A stretch of DNA of 64,000 nucleotides from the NCBI RefSeq assembly GCF_004193775.1, contig NC_041008.1, positions 42,565,136-42,629,135 on the forward strand, in the 5' to 3' direction. Below the pieces are notes generated by a model. That model was given only the letters and a program-made list of their open reading frames with translations, ran no database searches and had not been told where the DNA came from. This stretch comes from Glycine soja. Lineage: Eukaryota > Streptophyta > Magnoliopsida > Fabales > Fabaceae. The position numbers and the translations under genes are program-made. Shown in pieces: positions 1-12,944 of this stretch. The number at the start of each line of letters is the position of its first letter. The first letter of the stretch is position 1.

Positions 1-84
1 AAATGTGAAAATTTTGTATTTGAGAATAACACGTTAAATAAAGGTATATTGAATGTTAAACAGAAAACAATAAAAAATGACTTA

Positions 85-270
85 CATTTTGGTCTAGTTT
101 TCTTAACTTGCTAACTCGTTGACTCGGTAGTAAACTCGAGAGTTTACCAAGTTTACTTAGAATTTATCCAAAGTCTACTAAAAAATGAGTTTACTCAAGA
201 GTCAACTCGCAGAGGACAAGTGGACTTGTAAACTCGTAAGAGTTAACGAGTTAACTCGAGAGTTTGATAA
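85..270. repeat. Dense ACTCG/CGAGT motif block, probable end of a non-autonomous DNA transposon
   Basis: The block carries many copies of ACTCG or its complement CGAGT in both orientations, including short palindromes such as AACTCGAGAGTT, and ends near TTTGATAACCATGG. Arrays of a short motif in both orientations are typical of the subterminal regions of hAT or CACTA elements. The partner end and a target-site duplication were not found, so the class is a guess. Confidence 0.4.
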
Positions 271-1202
271 CCATGGCAGTGCCTGCTTATAATATTATTG
301 TTGAAATCGAGTATAAGTACAAAGTTGAATATATGTTAATTTGTGAGATACATGTAAACTTGTGATGGTTGATTGTGAGATTATGAGATGTTAAATTGTG
401 GGCATGATATTTGATTGTGAATCAGTGTGTGTATTTAACACTTGATGTGACAATAATTGTGTTGTGAGCTGTGAATTATACAATAATCTGACCAGTGTTT
501 ATATTGAGAAAAGTGTTTATGCACAGTGTTAAAGAGAAAATATAGGTTCATAGTTAGGAACCAATGTTAAATTGTAGCGCAATGTGTTAAACGTATTTGA
601 AACAAGAGTATGAGGTCATGGGTATTGTATAATTCATGAGCAGTGTTTGCTTGCAAAAATTATTTTAGGGGTTGGACCTGAATCAAGAAGGTGAGACCTT
701 AACGGATTCTTCGGAGTCTAGGCCTTGGGGGTAAAAACACTCAGTTTGAGTACTCCTTTAAGCCTATGTTGATCCCATATGGTTAGAGCATTCTCGCAAA
801 ACGGAGTGACCCTAACTGGTCACCCTATGATTTTACTTAGTGAGACTGACCTGACATATCCATTGTGTGACGTGTCTTGTTATGTACTCCTAAACGCGTG
901 TCTTATAATTAATAATTTCATTCAACCCAAGCATGAAAATTTACAACATCATTATATCAATCAATTATATAATTTGGAAATACAAAACCATATAGATTTG
1001 ACCACTTTAGTGGTTAACAAATCTTTCTTTAATATGTAATTGCAAATTAATTATTTTATGTAAAAGTAAATAATTTTACAAATAAAACTATAAAAAGACA
1101 TTACCAAAGTCATAAAATAGCCAAGTGCAAATCCTGCAAACACAAGCCAAATAACATGCAACATATATAATACATATATCCATGTATGGAATGTAACTTT
1201 CA

Positions 1203-1265
<63 letters not shown>

Positions 1266-2807
1266 CAAGTGAAAAGAAAGAGACTTATTTTAATAACTTA
1301 AAAATAACTTCCAATGACTAATATAATTTCAAGTCTAACAACCATCACATTAAACATTTTTTCATTAAAATTATTCCATAATTACATGAGTTATTATTAG
1401 ATTAAATAATCTAACAATCCAAATGATCTCTTAAAAGCCCACCAAATTCAGAATTCACTAGATTGCTTGTGTTTTTGTCATCAACATTGAACGTAAGATA
1501 CGACCGACTCAAGAGTAAACAAACTAAAGCTCAAATTTTAGAGGTTTATCAATAAAAAAATATTTGTTTTAAATTTTTTGAAAGCAAAAAAGACTATATT
1601 TAGTAAGAAAAAGGTGACATATGTTAGCAAAAAATATTTTAGCAAAAATATGTTAACAAAAAAGCCCCATATATAATTCTCTCATTTAAAATAAACATTT
1701 TTCTTAAAATTTATTTTAATCTTCACTTATCATTGCAGTAACAGTGGGCCTTGAGAAAACCTTCACCCGGAGGAAACAAAGAAACAAGCTTAGGCTCTTT
1801 AGGCTTTAGCACTAGAAGCACAAAAACAAGCTCCTCCAGTGATGTTGTCATCCATATGGGCTGAGTCTTTACAATGATTTATAGATTATGAGTTTATGAC
1901 TCATTTTAGCAACTTTACAATGATAAAGATATATCAATTTTATGTTTTAATATTTCAATTAAGTGAAATAAAAAAATATAAACTAAAATATAATTTAATT
2001 AAATATGCTTATATTTATCTCAAAATAAATCATAAATATTCAATATTTATAGTAAGGAAAATACTTAACACATTCCTAATATTCAATTCACGTAGGTCTT
2101 TCTAAATATGAATTTCATTCTTCAATAGGTTTCATTTTAATGAGACCCATATGCATATGAAATAAAACTAACAAGAAAGTGTGTTAGGGGAAAAAAAAAA
2201 TACTTGAAAGCCTGTTGCATATTCCTTTCTTTGTATGTGCGATAAAGAGATACTAAACGTCCCTATCCTATTCTCATACCTCAGGACATATAATTTTTTT
2301 TATTCGCAAGAGTGGATAATTTTCAAATTACAACAACTCACACGTTATTCATTTAGCTAGACTCCCTTGTCCCCAATACATGAATTTAAGGATACCTTCA
2401 ACGTACGAAGTCCAATTTTCCAGTACCTATAAGAGAAGAAAATTCGACACAATTCAATTACCATCATAGTTATATTTATACACAAGACAAGGGAAACAAA
2501 TACTTAGCTAAAAAGAAGCCGGCCGGAAGTACTCTTGTTTGGAATTAGAATTAAGAGAACAGACACAGAAGTCACTAATTAACTCTACAAAGTACAAACA
2601 CCAAATCACATTTATTCAACCATACATCATATAACAACAACAACAACAATACTAGAACTAGAAGTGAGAAATTCAAGACTTTTTTTTTTCCATTTTCTTT
2701 TTTTACAATAACAAGATTTAAATCTATGATCTGGTGCATATTACCCAAACCCCACTACTAGACCGAGAATAAGGACTCAATTAAGGTCTTATTTAGTTGC
2801 TTTGTAA
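271..2807. other. Intergenic, no convincing gene
   Basis: AT-rich DNA. The 86-codon open frame at 779-1039 has no recognisable family. The stretch around 660-900 is richer in GC than its surroundings and reads like a piece of a dispersed retroelement (LTR-like), but I cannot name it. The right part (about 2560-2807) probably includes the 3' UTR of the nodulin-related gene on the minus strand. Confidence 0.5.
1208..1262. repeat. (TA)n microsatellite
   Basis: About 27 uninterrupted TA dinucleotides. Confidence 0.95.
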
Positions 2808-3167
2808 CTACTTTTTGAAGAAGCCTCCAGCCAAGTTTGCAAGACCACCTAACCCACCACCACTTTCTTCACCTTTAGACTCTGCAGGCTGTGAAGGAGC
2901 AGTGGTATTATCACCCTGGTAATTATGCAGATAATCAGCAGCCTTGTCAACATATTGCCCTATGCCTTGTTTGTCATCAAGTTTTCCATACTTCCCCGCC
3001 GCGTCGAGAAGATCGCCGGCAGCGTCAGCCACCTTGGCCTTGTCCACTTTGTCGCTGTCGCTCTTCAGAGCCGACTGCGCCGCCTCCGCCACCAGCTTCG
3101 CGCTCGTGATGAGTTCGGTAGTGGACTGCTCGCTGGGGGGCTTGTTCTGGGATTCTTCGGAAGCCAT
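2808..3167 (-). CDS. Nodulin-related protein (NRP1-like), 119 aa
   Basis: This is a complete single-exon frame. The protein starts MASEESQNKPPSEQ, has a central amphipathic, alanine- and lysine-rich part (about residues 20-85, with AKLVAEAAQSAL and AAGDLLDAAGKYG) and ends in a glycine-rich tail with GGLGGLANLAGGFFKK. There is no signal peptide or membrane helix. The arrangement matches the short plant family of nodulin-related protein 1. In Arabidopsis that family is linked to abscisic acid and heat responses; this is family knowledge and is not shown here. The start is supported by a TATA box about 45-55 bases upstream and by the usual family N-terminus. The coding part is clearly richer in GC than its flanks. 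Its biochemical activity is unknown. Confidence 0.88.
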   Translation of the reverse strand: MASEESQNKPPSEQSTTELITSAKLVAEAAQSALKSDSDKVDKAKVADAAGDLLDAAGKYGKLDDKQGIGQYVDKAADYLHNYQGDNTTAPSQPAESKGEESGGGLGGLANLAGGFFKK

Positions 3168-3210
3168 TGATACTTACTTATTGAAGCTTCTGCAACTACA
3201 GTTCTGTGTT

Positions 3211-3222
3211 ATATATTTATAG
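3211..3222 (-). promoter_or_regulatory. TATA box of the nodulin-related gene
   Basis: On the minus strand the sequence reads CTATAAATATAT, 44-55 bases upstream of the ATG. This fits a core promoter with a short 5' leader of a few tens of bases or less. Confidence 0.65.
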
Positions 3223-4982
3223 AGTGGGGGTGAGATTTTGTGAAAGAAATATCTGTGGAATTTGTGTGGTGCAAGATATGTGGGTCTGGCTTGTGCTCTT
3301 ATCTGTTTGGGCATTAACACATGTCGTGTGGTACTGTTTGCTTTGAGTGTCGGCAAAACCGTGTTGCTTTCTGAGGATATTGAGCAATGACTTCCACGCG
3401 TTCATGTTTTTTATTGGGTGATACCATAGATATGATTCTTATCTTGATGGGTATAGATATTTGATAGTTTTTTTTCTTTATCTATATGATGGTACATGAT
3501 ACTAATACGAAATATTTATTGTCATGAGAGTGATTAATCTAACCGTGAGCATATACTTTCTAACATAGTTTATTTTATGTTTAAGATCAGAATTTGAATT
3601 TTAAATAAAATTTGATTAAAGAATATAAATTATTACTACCTTGAAAAGGTGACGATTACAAGAATGGCGGGAAGTGAACAGTATCCGACGACATTCAGGG
3701 ACATTGTGATTGCTTGATATATAACGGTTGAAGATTTGCAGTGTGGTGGGGAACCAACTTTTCCCATAATTATTAAATTCTGCATTATGCACACTATAGT
3801 AGTCCAAGTAAGATGGCATTATTTCAGCCAAGTAGCAAATTAGTGAACAGTTGTGCATCTTGCTTGGATTTACTAAGAATAGCAACATTTAAATTGATAT
3901 GATTGATACTGCCACACTCTGTTTGGCAGGTGGAGATAATAAATAAAAAGAAAATGAAAACAAAAAAAAATACTTTTTATGTGATATAAATTAATACAAG
4001 AGAAGAAAGTATTTTTTTTCTATCTTCTTATTTGTTTAAATAAAAAAGTAAGAAGTTTAACATATTGACTGTAAAAATATATTTATTTTTGCATAAATGT
4101 TTTTCATAAATTATCATTTTATCAATGTATTTGCATGTAATTTGGGTGAAATTTTGTTTTATTTATAGATATTTGATCTTAAGTTTAACTTGCTTCCCCA
4201 TATTTTGTGAAGTGAATATTTACTGCATCAGTTGTACGCTCCTTATAGCTTCACGTGATATAGGCGTGAAAATCTTTTCCATAGGTTATAAACATAATTA
4301 TGTTTATAGCCGGGATCTCTATGATTGGTATGATCACAATCAAAGTAGAAAGTCAATTTTTTTTCCAAAACAAATCTAAAAATTACTTTTTAGATTTGTT
4401 ATATTTATACGCCATTAGTCTGCCTACATATAAAAAGTCTATTTTTTTCATAAATATTATTACAAGTTACAATTGCCTCTCTGTTAAATATATACCGTTG
4501 ATGCTTAATGATTGGTTTTATAATTTTATACATTTGTTTCTACTTTTTTTTTTACAATTTTTTTCAATTACGGTTAAAATTAATATTTTTAGAAAATTAT
4601 TGAAGTAGAGATTTGAAGCTATTTTCTTCACCTTAAACTCCCTCTTCACTAATAAAAGTCTATCTTTCCGGATAAAGAGTTTAATTTTTCACATTCATAA
4701 ACTGTGGTAATCAAACTACGAAATCAAGAAAACAGGAACTAATTTAGACCTAAGTTAGCCCCACATGTCTTCAGTTTTACCGAATATTCTTTCCCACTCC
4801 TTTCCTTTTTTTTTTAATATATATATAAAATGGAAAAATATCCCACTACAATGTGTAAAGAGAGCTTTACAGTTAGAAATCACAGAATTGTAAAACAAAT
4901 AATTAATTACATATTCTTTTTGTTATACCCAAACTTTAATTAGTGATGTTATGTAATATGTACATATATATAATTGGTGTTG
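3223..4982. other. Promoter side of the nodulin-related gene and 3' flank of the remorin gene
   Basis: Next to the TATA box (3223-3400) lies a less AT-rich promoter-like stretch. The rest is AT-rich with short meaningless open frames (3616-3888, 4125-4608). I see no gene here. Confidence 0.5.
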
Positions 4983-7807
4983 TTAGAAGCAAGAGCATGG
5001 CCCTGGAATTTTGCCCGTTGTTCTAATTATATTTGCCTTCTCTTTTGCTTTGAGCACTTCACTCCTTCGTCTTTCCTCTGCTTGTGCTCTTGCTCCCCCT
5101 GCAATTTGACTAATATAGTTCATCTTATCTTGATATTTCTTCAACACTTTCGCCCTTTTCCGTTCACTTTCACTATGCTGCATGTTTCATATATATTCAA
5201 TAATTAAGTAGAATTTAATTGAAACAAACCAATAGAAAAAGCTTTTTTTTTTTTTACTATCTATCATCTAATATTAGATCAATTGACATGAATGATAAAA
5301 TTATTAAACTTTTATGATAGTAATTATACAAAATTATATGTAAAAAGATTTCTAAGTATATGCTTGGTTTGTACAGTTAAAATTGTTGCGATACACGTTT
5401 CAATACAGATCTAACAAATAAAAGTAAAATAAAAACAAAAATAAAGAGTTTGATCCTTTGACAAAAAGTATTTTTGCCTCAAGAGTAATATGCTCTTAAA
5501 TTATGATATTAAAATACTTACATGTCAGAATTAAACTGTAAGCACTACATATGCACATATAATTTAAGTAAGCATGAATTTGTTGTTGAGTTGAGGGAGA
5601 AACCTCACCTGATGCTTATTTAGCTTGCGTATTGCTTTCGCCTTCTTCCTCTTTTCCCATGAATCTATCGTTTCCAACAACTTCTCGTACCTGACAATTT
5701 ATATTCAGTGCATGAATGAAAAATGACATGTGATTGAAAAACAATTTTCACTGTTTATTAAGTTTTTTTTTTTCTTCTGAAGTGTCATTTTTGTACTAGG
5801 GAAGAAAATATATAGAGGGTAAATGTGATTTCAGAAAGACTTATTCAAGTCCTGATATTGAGAATGGTTTCTTTGCTAGAATGTCAACTCAAAACAACTG
5901 ATAAATGGGAGTGTGCAAAATAACCAAATCACACCAATTAACCAATTTTGAACGTAAATTTAGAAACAATTTAAGTGTCTCTTGAGGTGAATGTTTACAA
6001 TTTTGATTTTCAATGAAACTAATTGTGTAAAATCAATCGTGATTTTAAAGCTTTATATGTTCCACTGTTTCTTTTTTTCAAAAAGTGAATCAGCAATAAA
6101 ATTTAATATAAAATTTTTAATCTAATGTAAAAGCTATATAAAGTTAAAAGACAAATCATTCTAATGGGTTTGGTTTGATTTTTCCAAAGAATATCCAAAC
6201 CATGTCCATATCCTATAGTGATAAGTATACATACCTTTCTTTGATCTTTTCCAACTCCTCCCTCTCCCAGGCATCTGCTTTTGTTCCATTGGTACCTGGT
6301 CTTGCTGAAGTCTGCCTGATTGGTGGCGGTGGCGGTGGTGGCAATGGAGGTGGCGGTGGCCTTAAAGGCATTTGCTGATGAACTGGTGGAGCAACTCTTG
6401 GTAGTGGGGTCTCAGGTTTTATTTCACCAGTGTTCACCGAGTGCTCATCACCAAAAGTTGTAGTCCTTTTTGGGGCTTGGATCTCAGGTTTTTTACCATC
6501 AGTGCTACTCTTCACCTTTTCACCAAAAGTTGAACTCCTCCTCATTGATGGTGCAGGGGTCATGGTTTTTTCAGGCCTCTTCAAATCCACTGTAGCATTG
6601 TTACTTTGGTCATTTTTAAACCCTACTTGTGAAGCATTGCATATGCAATTCACCATAATGGTGTTAAAGAGAGTATAAAGTATTTAGAGTAAATTACACA
6701 CTTCTTAAGATTTTTGTTAGATTTCACAAAATCTTTCCATATTTTAATGTTTAAAAAAGTCTCTCTTACAATGTACGTGGTGTAATATCTTTTAAACAAC
6801 TAAGGGGTTAATATAATTTACAAGAAATATCAGTGTAATATTTTTCAAAATAATTAAAAAGGGTCCTATAGCTATAGAAAAAAATAGAAAGATTTTGTGC
6901 AATCTCACGAAACCTGATGAGGTGTCCACTGTAATTTACTCTATTATTATTATGACTCAAGCTTTGTGTTCATGTCTTTAATTACCTGAGAACTGCCTTG
7001 ATGTGCCACCAAACTGAGAAATTGGAGGTTTTGTATCATCCACTTTGCTTTTGCCTCTGGTCAAAGGTGTCTCCCTCTTTTTCTTTTGCTGTGGAATTAG
7101 TGAACCCTCTAGTGAAAAAATTGCGAATGCAGCAGCAGCTACTGCTGTGGCAAGCTCCATTTCTGCGTCATAATCATGACTCATGGTTCTTGAAAATTGT
7201 CTCTGAAACCAATTCTGAGCCTTTTTCTTATCTGCAGAAAATTTTCACTAGAGTTTGTTAATTAGCAGATTGGCTAATTCATTTATCAACCAAAAATAGT
7301 AGAAAGAGAACGAATAGCTAGCCTCATCAACGTGTTCACAATTTACATGCTCCCCTTTATAAATTCATGCTTCGAATTCACTTCATAAAGTATTGCTTGT
7401 TATTAAAGACTTTTCATATTTAATTATTAATGGTACTCCTAGTTTTGTCGCATCAAATATACAAACTAACAATAAGTTTATTTGTAATGATGGAAGTAAA
7501 TGTCAAAACTCTAACCGTAAATATCGAATGTAACCCGAAAAATTATCAGAAATCTAGAATGAACATAATTTAATGTCACTCTGAAAAGACGTGTGTTAAT
7601 TTCTCCGAGGATTTCTCTTCAAAAGAGAGGAGGATATAACGGTCTGACTCATGCAGACTTTACAGGGTATCACATCTTTCAAAAATTTCTTCGAAGAGAA
7701 AAATAAAAACCACTGGTTGGAGGATCAAAAAACCTTCTTTGAGCCATGAGGATCTAAGAATTTCTCATGACTTTTGTTATCATCATCAAGAAAACAATTT
7801 TTGGTAG

Positions 7808-7842
<35 letters not shown>

Positions 7843-8993
7843 CTTTAATATGTTATTTTTCTCTCCCCTTTTTGTCCCTTAACTTAGTTAAAGATGGTAT
7901 TAACTACATTAAATCACCCAGTTATAATTTCATGTTGCATTTCCTATTCTAATTAAAAACAACCATTCAACTTAAAATAGTTAACAATTAAGAGAGAATG
8001 TTACTTTTTTAACTTAATACTTTTTTGTTAGAGGTCAAGTAAAGAGACCAAAATCAGAGACATGTGATTAATTTCATTCTGTTAAAGATGGCACAATATC
8101 CCAAATTCTCAGCTCTTTCCGGATGACATTCTTTCTTGCCTATTACTACTACTAATAATTAACAAAGCCTGCAATGGAAAAATTAATTACATCACCTTTG
8201 AAGGATGGGGTTTTCAGTGTTGTAACTTTCTGATCCCTGCTGCCACCCAGATCAGCTTTATTCTTCTCCTCTGCACCAGTTAATTTCGTTCTAGCAAAAA
8301 GTTTTCAGCATATAGACAATGTTTATGGAACAAAAAACTACTATATACAATATACACCTATTGTTGTTGTATGCATATGAATGCCTAGTTAAAAGACCTC
8401 TAATATGTGAAAAAGGTTGTGCAAAATAGAAATTAAGGTAATTTTGTGTATAGCCCTTCTGAATTATATACTAATGCTCAAAGGCTATGATATTCTTGAT
8501 CACCCACTAGGTTCACAAAATGATTGACATTCAAATATTGCAAACTAGCCTTGATAACATTAATAACTATATTGTCAGCACAACCCTACATGGTAATTAA
8601 GATGAAAACAGAAGCCTCTTTCTTTATTAAGAAGTAAAATGATCCATTCGCCTAAATTATATGAGTGGTGTGGAAACTACAATAAATGATACATGCATGT
8701 TACCATCCAACATTGCTAAAGGGTGAAAGCAAGAATTGCTAACCTTATCTGCTTCATCAAAGTTTCCATTCTATAGGAAGAAATATAAGAATTTTCTGAT
8801 CTCTAACTTCCCTTTTATTAGCAAATGCTTTGTTATCAACTAATCAGAGTGGTTGGTTGGTGCTTATTTGAAAAGGAAGAAACCTAGTACAAGCAAGGTT
8901 AAATATACCTTGCATGTGTTGTCTGGTTTGGAACTCAATTAAGTGCCTTGTGGGGGAAGACAGGTATTCTTTTCTTCCTTGGAAACTTACCAT
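4983..8993 (-). CDS. Remorin family protein, seven coding exons, about 337 aa
   Basis: Proposed coding exons in transcript order are 8993-8991, 8770-8744, 8268-8196, 7231-6986, 6622-6235, 5690-5609 and 5177-4983. All junctions are GT-AG and the sum is 1014 nt, which is in frame. The N-terminal half is basic and low in complexity, with ATAVAAAAFAI in exon 4 and a polyproline run (LRPPPPPLPPPPPPP) in exon 5. The last about 120 residues form the remorin C-terminal domain: ADAWEREELEKIKERYEKLL, then a charged coiled coil (EKRKKAKAIRKLNKHQ), then RRRSEVLKAKEKANIIRTTG. The end KIPGPCSCF has two cysteines suited to S-acylation. Remorins coat the cytosolic face of the plasma membrane and organise nanodomains; many act in plant-microbe signalling. 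The domain is certain. The first two exons are less sure: the start codon would lie directly before an intron, and exon 3 needs the acceptor at GCAGAG rather than the one two bases earlier. Confidence 0.8.
7809..7840. repeat. (TA)n microsatellite inside a remorin intron
   Basis: About 15 TA units lie in the intron between the exons at 7231 and 8196. Confidence 0.9.
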
Positions 8994-11900
8994 TAAGCAT
9001 GGGATTTTAATTGGTTTTCTTGACCACAATTTCTAATCTAGCAGATTTCTCAGATGAAAATTTGTAAAAGACCAAAGTAAATTTTCTAGGAAGAAGGAAA
9101 AAATATGTATATATGTCAGATTTTTACTTTAAATAAAAATTGTGTCCCTTTGAACATTTAATGCACACTAGCCTGTGGAAGTTCCAAAGGGTATAAAGTA
9201 TAAAGAACAACTGGTTCAATGATGTCTTTAGCATCTATGCATGACATGAGAGAGAGACCAATGGGTTTTTATGTGTTCCATAACTAGCTTTGCCTGTGAA
9301 ATTATTCAAAAGAAAACAGCTACTTCTCCTTCATTTTTCTACAACATATGATAGAGATACGAAGAAATGAAAAAGAAATACTACTCTGTTTGTGATATAA
9401 TAACACAGATCATGTGATGTAAAGAAATTAAAAAAATGAGTACGTATAAATTATATTTGTAAACATTTTTTGTGATATACTATAATATTGCTCAATTTTT
9501 TTTATAAGAATAATATTACTCTATTTAAAAATAAGATTGAAAAATTGTCAAATATTAGTGCATATAAAAGGATAAGATTTGTAAGTGATAAAAATATGCA
9601 CATAAATTTCTAAAAAAAAAATAAGCGTATATAAATAATACTATTACTCTATTTTTAAAAAGGTTGTCACATGTGCAGCCAGGGCAGAAAGTGTTGCAGA
9701 CCTTTATGCTATGATCTTAAAAAAAATATAATGAAAAAGTGACTGCTGCATGAGATTGATGAACACACAAATAAATGCATTTACCGATGCTTGCATAAAA
9801 TTAGTCCAATACTTAAATGCATGCATACATGAGCGCAACTTTTCCACCGTATTAACTACGGTTTGACCAATTGAGATCACAAGATTGTTCCCAAGATTTT
9901 ACCTTTGCACTCCCTTCGTCATCTAATAATTATCGCTTGTGTACGAAGAAAACTTTTTATTTAAAAATAATTATTATTTTAAATTTTTAATATAAAATTA
10001 ATATTTTTTTATCTATATTTCTTATTATATTAATGATATAAATAATAAAAATTAAAAATACATGAAGACAGAGTTAATTTTATAAAATTGATATTCTCTT
10101 TTATTAATTTATTATTATTTTATCTATGTAAAACAACCTATGATCATAATTAAAATAAGACTGAGAAAGTACTATAAATTAAATTTAAAATCTAAAAGAG
10201 GTTTTTAATTATAGATAAATATAAAAAACAAGTTTATTATTATTTTTTAGGATAGGACTGTCTAAGTTTTATGAAGTTTACAAATGTTTTAAAAAAAACT
10301 AAATAAATACATTTTTGAAATGGAGAAGCAATTGACTAGTTATTTTGGTGTTTTTATATTAGAATGTGTGATTTTCTCGTTCAATGTCTAAATTTTTTTT
10401 TCACTGGAACGTGTGATTGTTCCGTTCAACATAGGTAAATATTTTTTCAAATACAACCTTAAAGCATGACATTTAATTGGTTAATAAGAGGGGAAGTGAA
10501 ACTTATATATTTTGTGTATGTTATATTATGTGTATGGATGAATGTGTTTGACTTCTTACTTTTTATGATGTGTACCTAAATTATTTTCTTGATTTTTAGT
10601 CCATCTTTTTTTTTTTTTAGATTTAACTTGATTACTTAACTTGATTTTTATATATTTTTTTTTTAACTTTGATCATTTGAAAATTATATTTCAAAGTTCA
10701 GACCTTATTTGAGGTACAAAATTTCGTGTTCCTTCTCTCCCTCTCTCTTCACTCATCTTCTCCTACTTTCTTCACTCATCTTCTCCTACCTTCAAACTCT
10801 TATTCATGAGTTTCTATAGTTGTGAACTTTTTCTTGATTCATCTTCTCCTTGAAGTAGCGTCTCAAATCATCTTTCTTCCTTCTCGCCATTAACCATCAA
10901 GAAGCAAATGATTTCATTGATGAACAAGTTCCATGAAACTATATCGTAGTATCATCTAATTATGTTGCATTATGACTTGTTGATGACCTCAGCATATAAA
11001 TAAAGAGGTATAATAGAATTATTCGACAATCAAGAAAAGAAAAAGGGTATGATTGAAGAAGATAGAGTAGTTTCTAGTTTGGGCAACATTGGAAGTGATA
11101 ATTGAAAGACTTTGGTGGAGCAAAATGTGCTACCCCACCATGGGAATATGAAGTTGGCTCCAATGGTATTGTGTCTACCACTAACTGTCTAGTAACGTGG
11201 AAGTGAATTGGGCTTCAAGTTAGAAGTGTGTCCACTCCATGTAAAAACATATCCGTTTTATCTCCAAAAATTGCCGTTAAATTGTCGCACTATACCATAT
11301 TTATATTTAAAAAAAAAATTATTCACGCATCTCTCTCTTATTATTAAAGCGTTTCGCAGAGAACTTTTTCTGCATTTTTTACATGCAAATCTTGCACAAA
11401 TTTTAACATAAATAGGGAACTTTTAAATTATTCATGCAAATAAAGAATATTTATTTATTTATTTCAATTCCATAGAACTAATAACTATTCGATTTGTTTA
11501 AAACTGTATGTGCTTTGAGTAGTTTGGATGAACATTGATAAAATTAATTTTAAATAAAATTGATTTAAATTAAAATTAATTTTGAAGTAATGTGATTTAT
11601 ATTTAAATGTTTTATTATAAGATTAAATTACGAGTAAAATATAAAATTTTAAATTTAATCCAAAGATTGCTCAAAATTATTTAGAATTAATTTTAAATTA
11701 TTTTTTAATATGAATGTCAAGGATGTGAAAATATATATAAAATTAAATATGACTCAAAATTAATTTTTTAAATTGAAATCAAATTCGCATTTAATATTTG
11801 TTTCTTAAAGGGATTTATATCAAAACATTCTACAAAAGGTGAAAGAAAGACGTAGAGGAAAAAATATCTCTTGTTATTATTAAAGCAAACAAGTTCTGTG

Positions 11901-12944
11901 GAGAATTTTTTTCCGTTTTTTTTACCTGCAAGTCTCCGACGGATTCCGATGCGGTGTAACCGAGCGGGATTTCATTATGCATGGGCTCTTCTCTTTTGTT
12001 TGGCATATGCAATCTCATATTTTTTTTTTATTTCTTTTTTAGGTGCTTGCTTGGAAGGATCAAACAATTGGATTCCTTGGTCTCTTTTCCTTCTCCAAAT
12101 ATTTACAATCAAACTTTCAAAGTATGCCAAAATATTTTGTTATTTTTTCTTCTTTTTTTCTTGATTTTTTTTCTCCAAATCGGACATTTTATCTCATGTC
12201 ATTTTTTAGAAGAATCTCATTTCATTTTGGATGTATATTTTTTAGGCTTTCTTAATTTTATTTCGCCAAAGACTAATATATTGTGTTCAAATTTCGGTGA
12301 TCATCATCTTTTAATTTAAAATGAATTCTTTTTTGTTTTATAATGCATTGTTTTTTTTATTATAATTACTGGCAAATAATGAACTTTGTAGAAAATCGGA
12401 ATATTACGTAAAGGAAATCCGTTTCTTATGCTATTGTGAAGTAATCTCTTTCTGTTGGTAAAAATAACTATAGCTAAATTCAAAGCCTCTACCTATCTGT
12501 TTTTGTTAATTTTGATTGTTGAAAATTCTCATCAATTGTTTTTTTTTAAATTCCATAAATATTGTATTTATATTTAGGACTGAATTTCAAATTTAATCAA
12601 AATGACCAATAATTAAAAGAACAACTTGTGCATTGCATGGACAAACAGACTAGTATACATTAAATGTGTATATTAATTTCATTGTCATTTTTTTCCCCTG
12701 AACGTAAGGTATTTTATAGATAAAAACTGTGAGGCTATCCTTCGAGAAAGTAGAGTATCAATAAAAGCACAATCCTTCTCTCCACAAATATTGCTCTTTT
12801 TACATAATAAACAATCTCTTCTCATAAATATTGTTCTATTCAGATAATAGATATCAAAGTTTTTTTTTTTTTTATCAATATGCATACTTTCTCCTAAATA
12901 TTTTCACAATACATCACTTCAATTTTTTTTTCCACTCTACACTA
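8994..12944. other. Remorin promoter/5' UTR side, then gene-poor DNA
   Basis: The first few hundred bases should hold the remorin 5' UTR and promoter. At 10747-10789 a pyrimidine-rich 23-base unit (CTTCACTCATCTTCTCCTAC plus three bases) occurs twice. Stretches at 11334-11395 and 11867-11938 resemble each other. The open frames at 11208-11411 and 11830-12319 are AT-rich, overlap each other on both strands and match no family I know. Confidence 0.45.

Noticed and set aside
2891..3222. Three plus-strand open frames over the nodulin-related gene
   Set aside because: They are shadows of the minus-strand gene, whose protein matches a known family.
8744..8770. ATG within METLMKQIR as remorin start
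   Set aside because: Joined to the next exon at either acceptor, this frame does not continue into the remorin reading frame.
8844..9029. 61-aa minus-strand frame near the remorin start
   Set aside because: It begins at a TTG, not an ATG. Only its ATG at 8993-8991 is useful, as the proposed remorin start.
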